A program made the position numbers and the translations under genes. Below are positions 1-7,377 of a stretch of DNA of 56,120 bases, one piece after another. Positions within the stretch are counted from its first letter, which is position 1; each line of letters begins with the position of its first letter. Location: NCBI GenBank assembly GCA_946406035.1, contig CAMJJG010000011.1, positions 1 to 56,120 on the forward strand. Direction: 5' to 3'. The notes below the pieces were generated by a model that was given only the letters and a program-made list of their open reading frames with translations, did no database searches and was not told the DNA's origin. This DNA is from an uncultured Prevotellaceae bacterium (GTDB lineage Bacteria > Bacteroidota > Bacteroidia > Bacteroidales > Muribaculaceae).

Positions 1-9
1 CCCCCTAAG

Positions 10-50
10 AGAGAGGAGATGTCATCAACGATGTCCCCTCTCGTTTTTTT
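10..50 (+). terminator. Rho-independent terminator of a gene left of the window
   Basis: A 9-bp stem with one mismatch (10-20 with 33-42) is followed by a run of seven T on the plus strand at 44-50. The T run is on the plus side only, so it should end a rightward gene that lies outside the window. Confidence 0.7.
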
Positions 51-267
51 GTTGCGTCCGCCTCCAAAAAATCGCCATATCCCACCACATCTCACCACTT
101 CCCATCCCCTCCCATATTCCGGCACAGAGCGCTAAGCGTCACCACGTCGATGGTCAGCGACGCTGGAATGCGCAGGTAATCGGAGTTACTGCAGTTGCAG
201 CGGATCCCTAGTTTTGTCCATGCAAAGATGTTGACCAATGCCCTGTTGCCCCTCGACGTTACATATC

Positions 268-328
268 ATCAAACAACAATAAGCAACCGTACCAATATCT
301 GTTGTAACGGTTGCTTATAGTGTTTGAT
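268..328. repeat. Long inverted repeat downstream of the ATPase
   Basis: The arms 279-290 and 307-318 are perfectly complementary over 12 bp. The complementarity extends outward, with small bulges, to 268 and 328. The loop is 16 nt. It sits about 25 nt beyond the ATPase stop codon, where a terminator is expected, and the minus strand continues into TGTTGTTTG. A transcription terminator or mRNA-stabilising hairpin is the simplest reading. Confidence 0.6.
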
Positions 329-353
329 AGTGTTGTGCTATGGTTGTGTTGTA

Positions 354-2309
354 TTAATTGGACTTGGTAGTGTGCATGAGGCGGAGTGAGTTGAGAACGC
401 ACAGGAGGGCGACACCGACGTCGGCGAATACGGCTTGCCACATGTTTGCGAGGCCGAGAGTACCCAGAATCATCACGATCACTTTAATAGCAATAGCGAA
501 GATGATGTTCTGCTGTACTACTTGGCGTGTACGGCGCCCTAGGACAACGGCATCGGTGACGCGTGATGGCTGGTCGGTCTGTATAACCACATCGGCTGTT
601 TCGATGGCAAGGTCACTTCCTAGTGCCCCCATTGCGATACCCACATCGCTCATTGCCAGTACTGGGGCATCGTTAATGCCGTCGCCCACAAAGGCCACTT
701 GTCTCTCCTTGCTCGCTTGTGCCATTAATTGCTTGACGTGCTCCACCTTGTCTTGCGGCAATAGGTCTCCATGGGCTGTAGTAATGCCTAACTGCTTGGC
801 CACCTTGTCGGCGAGTGATTGCTTGTCACCAGATAGCATGACAGTGTCAATGCCGAGAGTGTTAAGACTGTTGATTGCTTGGCTGGCATCTAGCTTGGGC
901 TTGTCATTGAGTTGGATATATCCAATGTATTGCCCGCCAGCGGCTACGGCAACCATCGTGTCGTTAAAATCGTTTAACTGGCGCGGGAACTCGATATGTT
1001 CGCTTTCTAGAAGTCTGGTTGTGCCAATGAGCCATCGGGTGCCGTCAACGTCGGCGCTCATGCCATAGCCTGCAATGTTCTTCAGACTGTCGACATGAAC
1101 TGGTGCTGGTGCGTGATGGTCGATGATGGCTTGTGCAATGGCGTGAGTGCTGCCTTTCTCGATTGCGGCGACAATGGCTATCTGTTCGTCTGTTAGCCCA
1201 TCAATGTGGCTTACCGTGAATTGTCCCGTGGTCAAGGTTCCTGTTTTGTCAAACACGACTGTGCCGATTTGGGCGATGGCGTCTAGATAGTTGCTGCCCT
1301 TGAAAAGAATACCGCGTCGCGAGGCTGCTCCAATACCAGCAAAATAGCTCAACGGGATGCTGATGACCAGTGCGCAAGGGCATGAAATGACAAGGAAGAT
1401 GAGAGCCCGGTGCAGCCATTCGTGCCACGCGTATTCAAATGATGGCTGGGCGATAGAGTAGAGCCACGGTAGCATGATCACCAGGGCAGCCAATCCCACC
1501 ACAATAGGGGTGTAGATCTTGGCAAAGCGGCGAATGAACAGTTCGGCGGGGGCTTTGCGTTCGGTCGCTTCCTCGACCAGGTGCATGATGCGTGACACGG
1601 CGCTCTCGCTGGCCGGGCGGATGACGTTGATGTGTACTACGTTTTCACTGGCAATCATTCCAGCGAGCACTTCGTCACCATCCTCGATGACGCGAGGCAG
1701 GCTTTCTCCCGTCAGGGCAGCTGTGTCAAATGCTGCCGGACCATTGGCCAACGTGCCATCGAGTGGCACGCGCTCCCCTGGTTTTACCTCGATGATGTTA
1801 CCGATCTTGACATCGGCAGGTGCAACCGATTGCCGCTCGTCGCCATTTATAATCACTGCATGATCAGGCCTAAATGCGATTAGTGACTGAATATTTCCTC
1901 TCGCCTTGCTCACAGCCCTGTCTTGCAGCGCCTCGCCGATACAATAGAGTGTCATTACCGCCACAGCCTCGGGATACTCGCCAATGGCGAAGGCCCCGAT
2001 GCTGGCAACAGACATCAGCAGGAACTCGCTGAAGAAATCACCATCGCGAGCGCTCTCCAGGGCTTCCTTAAGGACGCCAATGCCCGTGGGAATGCATGCT
2101 GCCGCATACCATAACAGTTTTATCCATCCGTTTTGGAACCACTGCACGGCAGTAGCCTCCATGGCGATGCCAGCCAACAGCAATACCATGGATAATGCGG
2201 GTTTCCACCAGCTCATTTCCTCTTGGTTCGAGTGATCGTGTTGGTGCCCGTCACTGCAGCAGCTGCAACTGTGGCAATGCGGGTGATTGTGTTCTTGATT
2301 GTGTGTCAT
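354..2309 (-). CDS. zntA: P1B-2 type Zn2+/Cd2+/Pb2+ exporting ATPase
   Basis: This 651-residue heavy-metal P-type ATPase pumps divalent soft metals out of the cytoplasm across the inner membrane. It has a His/Cys-rich N-terminus (residues 6-26) instead of a folded HMA domain. The TGES actuator motif is at 200-203, the CPC metal site at 310-312, the phosphorylation site DKTGTLT at 354-360, and GDGINDAP at 543-550. A lysine near 609 and the DVG motif near 631 in the last two membrane helices are the signature of the Zn/Cd/Pb subclass. The usual HP dipeptide of the N-domain reads THA here. I chose the start at 2309 because GGAG lies 9 nt upstream and the frame further upstream is not family-like. 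The exact metal is inferred from subclass. Confidence 0.93.
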   Translation of the reverse strand: MTHNQEHNHPHCHSCSCCSDGHQHDHSNQEEMSWWKPALSMVLLLAGIAMEATAVQWFQNGWIKLLWYAAACIPTGIGVLKEALESARDGDFFSEFLLMSVASIGAFAIGEYPEAVAVMTLYCIGEALQDRAVSKARGNIQSLIAFRPDHAVIINGDERQSVAPADVKIGNIIEVKPGERVPLDGTLANGPAAFDTAALTGESLPRVIEDGDEVLAGMIASENVVHINVIRPASESAVSRIMHLVEEATERKAPAELFIRRFAKIYTPIVVGLAALVIMLPWLYSIAQPSFEYAWHEWLHRALIFLVISCPCALVISIPLSYFAGIGAASRRGILFKGSNYLDAIAQIGTVVFDKTGTLTTGQFTVSHIDGLTDEQIAIVAAIEKGSTHAIAQAIIDHHAPAPVHVDSLKNIAGYGMSADVDGTRWLIGTTRLLESEHIEFPRQLNDFNDTMVAVAAGGQYIGYIQLNDKPKLDASQAINSLNTLGIDTVMLSGDKQSLADKVAKQLGITTAHGDLLPQDKVEHVKQLMAQASKERQVAFVGDGINDAPVLAMSDVGIAMGALGSDLAIETADVVIQTDQPSRVTDAVVLGRRTRQVVQQNIIFAIAIKVIVMILGTLGLANMWQAVFADVGVALLCVLNSLRLMHTTKSN

Positions 2310-2340
2310 GTCGTTGTCTCCATTTTGATGATTCTGGAGG

Positions 2341-2348
2341 CAAAGGTA
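2341..2348 (-). promoter_or_regulatory. Promoter -7 box of the ATPase gene
   Basis: Read on the minus strand this is TACCTTTG, matching the Bacteroidota consensus TAnnTTTG. The predicted transcript starts about 25 nt before the ATG at 2309. The ATPase therefore has its own promoter, separate from the glycosyltransferase gene that ends at 2381. Confidence 0.65.
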
Positions 2349-2360
2349 AACACAATTGCG

Positions 2361-2375
2361 TGCAACTGGGTTGCA
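2361..2375. promoter_or_regulatory. Palindrome upstream of the ATPase promoter, candidate metal-regulator operator
   Basis: TGCAAC-N3-GTTGCA is a perfect 6-bp inverted repeat that sits where the -33 region of the ATPase promoter should be. The position and the gene suggest the binding site of a metal-sensing repressor or activator. TGCAA half-sites are common in Fur-superfamily boxes. No regulator gene is adjacent, so the identity of the factor is open. Confidence 0.4.
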
Positions 2376-2380
2376 AAGTG

Positions 2381-3361
2381 CTAGTAGAGCAGGCGGGCGA
2401 TGCGCGCCGAACCACGTTTGCCAGCAGCGATGCGTGCGAACAAATGGCGAGTAATGGGGCCGACAATCCATCGCCAGCATTGAGAGCCGTGGTAGGACTC
2501 TTGCAGCGCTTTATATGCTTGCTGGCATAGGGGTTTGGCCAGTTCGGGACAATCCTCGCGCTGATATTGTGCTGCAAGTACCATGCGTCGATATTCCAGC
2601 AAGCGCTCGAATCGCTGCTTGTGCTGGGGCTTGAGCCTGGAGCATCTGATCTCGTTAATCATGATGTCGATGACATATTCCCATTGTCCGTTGCGGCTGT
2701 GGAATTCGGTACCCGTAATGGAGTCGGAGCCATTATGGTTGATGGTCACTCGTGATCGGCTCCTGCAAAATGCCACATGAGGCGCTGCAAGTAGCAGTCT
2801 CAATCCCAATTCCCAGTCATTCCATCCTGGCAGGTCGATATTCCATCCGTCGGTCGAAGCAAAGAACTCCCGCCTGACGGCATAGCGCTGTGTGGCCAAC
2901 TGGCCATGAAGGATGTGGTTGGCAAACAGGTCATGCCTGTGAAATGGAGCCTCGCGACGTGTCCCATTAGGGAATACCAGGGTTGATCTGGCGCTGATCA
3001 AGTCCAGCGGTTTGCCCCTCTGTCGGGCCTTTTCAATCACTCGGACGTAGGCTTCCACCAATCCTTCTTCCATCAGGTCATCGCTGTCAAAGAACAGAAT
3101 CCACTCGCCAGAGGCCTGTTCAAATCCCCGATTGCGTGCCGCTCCGGCCGTGTGATGCTCCTCGCGTGTGACAATCACCTTGAAGTCCTCGGCTTCATGT
3201 GCCTGCTTGAACTGTTCAAGCGTGTGCAGGGTGTCATCTGAGCTATAGTTGTCGACCAGCACTACCTGTAAAGGGCGGTAAGACTGCGCCAGCACACTGT
3301 CCAGCGTCGCACCAACGACAGTGGCGCGGTTATAGACGGGTATGATAATAGAAACCTCCAT
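2381..3361 (-). CDS. Family 2 (GT-A) glycosyltransferase
   Basis: This 326-residue enzyme begins directly with the GT-A Rossmann-like motif SIIIPVYNRA at residues 4-13. It carries VDNYSSDDT at 37-45 and the metal/nucleotide-sugar site DSDD at 92-95. No membrane segment is evident, so it probably works at the cytoplasmic face of the inner membrane on a cell-surface glycan. It is transcribed leftward, divergently from the glycosyltransferase starting at 3448, which suggests a shared envelope-glycan role. Acceptor and sugar cannot be read from the sequence. The start at 3361 puts the first strand at the very N-terminus, as is normal for the family. Confidence 0.88.
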   Translation of the reverse strand: MEVSIIIPVYNRATVVGATLDSVLAQSYRPLQVVLVDNYSSDDTLHTLEQFKQAHEAEDFKVIVTREEHHTAGAARNRGFEQASGEWILFFDSDDLMEEGLVEAYVRVIEKARQRGKPLDLISARSTLVFPNGTRREAPFHRHDLFANHILHGQLATQRYAVRREFFASTDGWNIDLPGWNDWELGLRLLLAAPHVAFCRSRSRVTINHNGSDSITGTEFHSRNGQWEYVIDIMINEIRCSRLKPQHKQRFERLLEYRRMVLAAQYQREDCPELAKPLCQQAYKALQESYHGSQCWRWIVGPITRHLFARIAAGKRGSARIARLLY

Positions 3362-3407
3362 TAAATCGGCTCAATCCATGATTAGTTGGGGTAAAGGTAC
3401 TGCTTTT

Positions 3408-3439
3408 TTTGATAATTCACAAAAAAAGTCCTACTTTTG
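3408..3439 (+). promoter_or_regulatory. Bacteroidota promoter for the GT-B glycosyltransferase
   Basis: A TTTG -33 box (3408-3411) lies 20 nt before the -7 box TACTTTTG (3432-3439). Transcription should begin about 7 nt later, at or next to the ATG at 3448, so the mRNA would be leaderless or nearly so. Confidence 0.7.
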
Positions 3440-3447
3440 CACCCGCA

Positions 3448-4575
3448 ATGAGAATATTATTCGCAGGAGACGCAAGCAACATGCACAACTGTCTGGCCCA
3501 AGAGCTGCGGCGCTTGGGACATGAGGCGACAGTGGCATCCGACGGGTCACGCTGGATGAACACGGGCCGTGACATCAACCTGTTGCGCCGTCCGGGCTTG
3601 CTGGGGACGTTGCGTTATGTATATGACATCCAGCGCGCTTTGCCCAAGATGACGGGCTATGACATTGTCCAGATTGCATCTCCCATATTCCTAAGGCTCA
3701 GACCACACCGCAACGCGCGCGTGTTTGATTACCTCAAGGCCAACAACCGCCGCATGGTGTTGTCGGCCCTGGGTACCGATATGGTTTACTATGATGCATG
3801 CCATGATGGGCACACCTTCCGTTACAGCGATTACAGGCTGGGAGACGAGCCGTCGCCCTATGTGGGCTCCAGCGAGTATATTGTCCAGCAGCAAGACAAC
3901 TGGAAACAGCCGTTCATGCGTGAGCACAGTGACCATATCCTGGCAGGTATCGACGGTGTTGTCGCCTGCTTGTATGAGTACTATGCCGCCTATCAGCCGC
4001 TGATGGGTGACCGAGTGGCATATGCGGGCATTCCCATTGACACCGCATCGCTGGATTTCAGACCGCTGGAAGCAGCCCCCGACAAAGTGCGTCTGTTCAT
4101 CGGCATCCAGCGCGACCGCCATGTGATCAAGGGCACCGACCGGCTATTGGCCGCGATGAAGCGCGTCCATGACCGCTACCCTGGTCTGACGGAGCTCGAG
4201 GTGGTCGAGAATCTGCCCTATGATGAATACACGCGCCGCATGCGTGCCTCGCATGTGATTCTGGACCAGTTGTATAGTTACACTCCAGGGACCAACGCGT
4301 TGATAGCGATGGCCCAGGGACTTGTGGCAGTGTCGGGTGCTGAGCCAGAATACTATGATCTGATAGGGGAGACGGTCAATAAACCAATCGTCAACGTGTC
4401 GCCTCTAGTCGAGGGAGACATTGACCACAAACTGTCCTGGCTGGTTGAGCATCGTGACCAACTCCCACAGATGTCGCGTGCTAGCCGCATCTTTGTTGAG
4501 AAGCACAATGCCGCTCCCGTCGTGGCCCAGCGTTACCTGGACTACTGGAACCAGCTGCTTGAGCCACAAGATTAA
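3448..4575 (+). CDS. GT-B glycosyltransferase (family 4-like)
   Basis: This 375-residue protein has a typical GT-B N-terminus (MRILFAGDASN). A C-terminal lobe contains the donor-site stretch SYTPGTNALIAMAQG and an AEPEYY element where family 4 enzymes have the E-x7-E motif. It probably transfers a sugar from a nucleotide donor during surface-polysaccharide assembly; the specificity is unknown. The frame is open from 3409, but the promoter -7 box lies at 3432-3439 and the protein only becomes family-like at 3448, so I use that start. It converges on fmt with 9 bp between stop codons. Confidence 0.82.
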   Translation: MRILFAGDASNMHNCLAQELRRLGHEATVASDGSRWMNTGRDINLLRRPGLLGTLRYVYDIQRALPKMTGYDIVQIASPIFLRLRPHRNARVFDYLKANNRRMVLSALGTDMVYYDACHDGHTFRYSDYRLGDEPSPYVGSSEYIVQQQDNWKQPFMREHSDHILAGIDGVVACLYEYYAAYQPLMGDRVAYAGIPIDTASLDFRPLEAAPDKVRLFIGIQRDRHVIKGTDRLLAAMKRVHDRYPGLTELEVVENLPYDEYTRRMRASHVILDQLYSYTPGTNALIAMAQGLVAVSGAEPEYYDLIGETVNKPIVNVSPLVEGDIDHKLSWLVEHRDQLPQMSRASRIFVEKHNAAPVVAQRYLDYWNQLLEPQD

Positions 4576-4584
4576 TCTGTTATG

Positions 4585-5562
4585 TCATGAGCAATGGGTG
4601 CCTGGCGCGATGGTGAAACCGCGCAGGAAGGCATCGGTATCCATGCGTTTCTTGCCCGACTGTTGCAGGGAGTAAACCTCTAGCCAGCCGTCGGCACAAG
4701 CTACGCTCAGGGTCTTTCGGTCGGCCATGATGGTCCCCGGAGCTGGACTCTCGTTCGGTGCGAAAGGCTTGGGTTCGGACGTTTTGAAGACCTTAATAGA
4801 GATCTCGCTTTCCTTGTCGTCTGTCAGGACGCTCCAAGCGGCGGGGTAGGGTGACAGGCCGCGAATGTGATTATAGACCTGCTCGGCGGGTCTATTCCAG
4901 TCGATGCGGCAGGTTTCCTTAAATATTTTGGGTGCAGGGGTGGGCTCTTGCCCGGCGGTGAGCATCTGATCCTGGGGGATAGGCTTTACTGAGCCGTCAA
5001 TGATGGCATCGACCGTCTCGAGAACCATATCGGCACCCATGAGCATCAGTCGGTCGTGGATGACCTCAACATTGTCCTGTCGGCCAATGGGGCAACGGCG
5101 CTGCTGAATCACGTCGCCCGTGTCGATCTCGTGCTTGAGGAAAAAGGTGGTCACGCCCGTCTCGGTATCGCCGTTCATCACGGCCCAGTTGATGGGCGCG
5201 GCACCGCGGTAGCGCGGCAGCAGCGAGGCATGCAGGTTGAAAGTGCCCAGCGGGGGCATCTGCCACACTGCCTGGGGCAGCATTCTGAAGGCGATGACGA
5301 TAAACAGTTGGGCCTGGAATGAGCGCAGTTGCTCGATAAAGGCCTCGTCCTTGAGGCTCACGGGCTGCAATACCGGCAGTCCATGCTCGACGGCAAAACG
5401 CTTCACGTCGCTCTCTTGTAACTGGCGCCCACGGCCGGCAGGCTTGTCGGGCATGGTGACAACGGCGGCTACATGATAACCACCGTCAACGAGACGCTTA
5501 AGGCTCTCGACGGCAAAATCGGGGGTTCCGAAAAATATGATCTTTAACTCGTCCTTTTTCAT
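4585..5562 (-). CDS. fmt: Methionyl-tRNA formyltransferase
   Basis: This enzyme formylates Met-tRNAfMet with 10-formyl-tetrahydrofolate so that translation can initiate. The protein has 325 residues, close to the usual length. The N-terminal formyltransferase domain opens with IIFFGTPDFAV. The catalytic trio is visible as N109, H111 and D150, with the folate-binding SLLPRYRGAAPI at 113-124. The C-terminal tRNA-binding barrel spans roughly 210-320. It is the last gene of the leftward run that starts with glnS and lies 21 nt after the PAP2 gene. Confidence 0.97.
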   Translation of the reverse strand: MKKDELKIIFFGTPDFAVESLKRLVDGGYHVAAVVTMPDKPAGRGRQLQESDVKRFAVEHGLPVLQPVSLKDEAFIEQLRSFQAQLFIVIAFRMLPQAVWQMPPLGTFNLHASLLPRYRGAAPINWAVMNGDTETGVTTFFLKHEIDTGDVIQQRRCPIGRQDNVEVIHDRLMLMGADMVLETVDAIIDGSVKPIPQDQMLTAGQEPTPAPKIFKETCRIDWNRPAEQVYNHIRGLSPYPAAWSVLTDDKESEISIKVFKTSEPKPFAPNESPAPGTIMADRKTLSVACADGWLEVYSLQQSGKKRMDTDAFLRGFTIAPGTHCS

Positions 5563-5583
5563 AGTCGCTAAATTAACATCTAA

Positions 5584-7374
5584 CTAAAACGATATGCACA
5601 GCGCACCACCCAGTACCCACTGGTGCAAGCGCTTGCTGGTGCTGGAGATGTGGGGCAGCGTCGGATCCCATTCGATATATTCCATGAAGCTATAGGCCTC
5701 GGGCGACAGCACTTGCAGGAATCCCATGGGATGGTAGATGGCCTTGAACGTCTTGCGCGAGTAGTCATAGTCGCAGAAGACGCGCCACGAGAAGGAATTC
5801 TTGTGGGCATAGGTAAAAGACAAGCCTGTGCCAAATTTCATTGAGTTGGACGCTTGAACGTTGACATAGTCCCACGAGCCGTTGACTTCCTCGTCGGTCG
5901 GTGAGAATAAATCATCGCTCTCTTCATCGTAATTCAGATTCAACTTCGTGCCTTTAATCACGCCATTGACGTCGATGTCATCCATCACGCTGCGTCCCAC
6001 GAGTAGTTTTGACCCTAGTGCAAACCGTGACGACAGCGGCAGATTGAAGTACACGCCCAGGTCGCCGGCAAACTCGGTGATGTGGTCACTCTCGATGATG
6101 AGGTTGATGTCCTGGATGGCATTTTCCAGGTCGGGATCGCTCTTGACCTCCTGGATGCCTTCTTGCTCGGTGAGGGCAAATGAGTTCCATCCGTTGATGG
6201 GCGTGCTCTTAACCCTCAGGCGTCCGCCGATGCCGACGTAGGGGTTAAAAAACCAGGCAGCCTCTACTCCCACGGCGGTAGCCGCGCGGAACTGCAGGTG
6301 CAGCGGGTCGGTAGTAAATATCTCCTCTTCACCATCCTCTTCGCCTGGGAAGACGAATACAAATGGGGGCAAATTTAAGTTCCTGTTACCTAGTCCTATA
6401 CCCATCGACAGGGAGAAGAATGAAGGATTCTCCCTCAAGTCGGGATAGTAACTCAAGTCGTTCATGAGCAGCCCTTTCTGCTTAAACAGCAGGTCACAGA
6501 TGCCATAGGCCAGCTCGGTGGAGAGGATGCCGATGCCTGCACCCGAAAGCACGTCACTGATCCAGTGGCGGTTGTTGAGCACGCGCATCACGCCCGTGGC
6601 TGTCGCAAGCGAGTAGCCTGCCACCGAGTACCATGGCGAGCGCGTCAGGCCATACTCCTTGTGCAGGATGGTGGCGCCGACAAAGGCGGTCGCTGTGTGT
6701 CCCGAGGGCCACGAGTTGTGGGTTGAGCCATCGGGGCGCAACTCGCTGGCAGTGTACTTGATGCCATTGACAAAGGCTGCCATCACACCGTAGGAGGCTA
6801 GCGACGAGGCCACCAGCCGTGGCCAGCTCGAACGCCCCTCGACACCCGCTAACTTGAGGCCAGCGGTCAAAGCAATGCCCGAGAACTGTGTGTAGTTGTC
6901 CACCTCGCTGTGAAAGTTGTACTTGATGAGGCGTATCTTGGTGTTAGGGTTGTTGTAGTTCTGGCGGAAGGCCTCTTTCTCGCCCTTGGCAATCAAGCCG
7001 GCCAGGAACACGGGAATGCCAGTCCACGTCTGGTCCTGCATGAAGGTATAGGGCTTGACCGCGGGGTTGGTCGTGTTCTTCAAGAAATGGAAGTCAGGAC
7101 CATTGTAGTGGCGGAAAGCATCGGCATCCAGGCAGTACAACCCCCCTTCTAACCCCTTGGAGATATCACTCTCAGCCACTACTGTGTCGATGCTTTGATT
7201 GATGGTTATGGAGTCTTTAACGGCTATAGTGCTGTCAATTCCGTCATAAAGCATGGCGTAATCGTTGATCGATGGGTTATCATCGGTGACTGGCAACTCG
7301 TCGATTGCCAGTGCCGGCATGGTCAGCAATGATGCCGTAAACAGAGAAATCAGAAAAAAGACTTTTTTCATCAC
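5584..7374 (-). CDS. PAP2-family phosphatase fused to an outer-membrane beta-barrel-like domain
   Basis: This 596-residue secreted protein has a signal peptide (about 1-23). The PAP2 domain has its three motifs: K206...RP at 213-214, PSGH at 223-226, and RH...D at 269-274. Such enzymes remove phosphate from lipid phosphates (undecaprenyl pyrophosphate, phosphatidic acid, lipid A). From about residue 310 the sequence becomes alternating beta-strand and ends in LGGALCISF, like an outer-membrane barrel. The active site would therefore face the periplasm on an outer-membrane anchor. It starts 3 nt after the ClC stop codon, so the two are probably translationally coupled. The substrate is not determinable here. 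Confidence 0.82.
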   Translation of the reverse strand: MMKKVFFLISLFTASLLTMPALAIDELPVTDDNPSINDYAMLYDGIDSTIAVKDSITINQSIDTVVAESDISKGLEGGLYCLDADAFRHYNGPDFHFLKNTTNPAVKPYTFMQDQTWTGIPVFLAGLIAKGEKEAFRQNYNNPNTKIRLIKYNFHSEVDNYTQFSGIALTAGLKLAGVEGRSSWPRLVASSLASYGVMAAFVNGIKYTASELRPDGSTHNSWPSGHTATAFVGATILHKEYGLTRSPWYSVAGYSLATATGVMRVLNNRHWISDVLSGAGIGILSTELAYGICDLLFKQKGLLMNDLSYYPDLRENPSFFSLSMGIGLGNRNLNLPPFVFVFPGEEDGEEEIFTTDPLHLQFRAATAVGVEAAWFFNPYVGIGGRLRVKSTPINGWNSFALTEQEGIQEVKSDPDLENAIQDINLIIESDHITEFAGDLGVYFNLPLSSRFALGSKLLVGRSVMDDIDVNGVIKGTKLNLNYDEESDDLFSPTDEEVNGSWDYVNVQASNSMKFGTGLSFTYAHKNSFSWRVFCDYDYSRKTFKAIYHPMGFLQVLSPEAYSFMEYIEWDPTLPHISSTSKRLHQWVLGGALCISF

Positions 7375-7377
7375 TTA

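Larger units (their letters stand above)
1..353. other. Intergenic region left of the ATPase gene
   Basis: This stretch holds a terminator at its left end and a long hairpin at 268-328. Between them (about 92-262, minus strand) one frame stays open for roughly 55 codons and ends with the residues RNMGGDGKW before a stop, but it has no convincing start. It could be the tail of a decayed gene. I do not call it as a gene. Confidence 0.4.

Noticed and set aside
92-262. Minus-strand frame of about 55 codons at the left edge
   Set aside because: It has no start codon and no recognised family. It may be a gene remnant but cannot be called.
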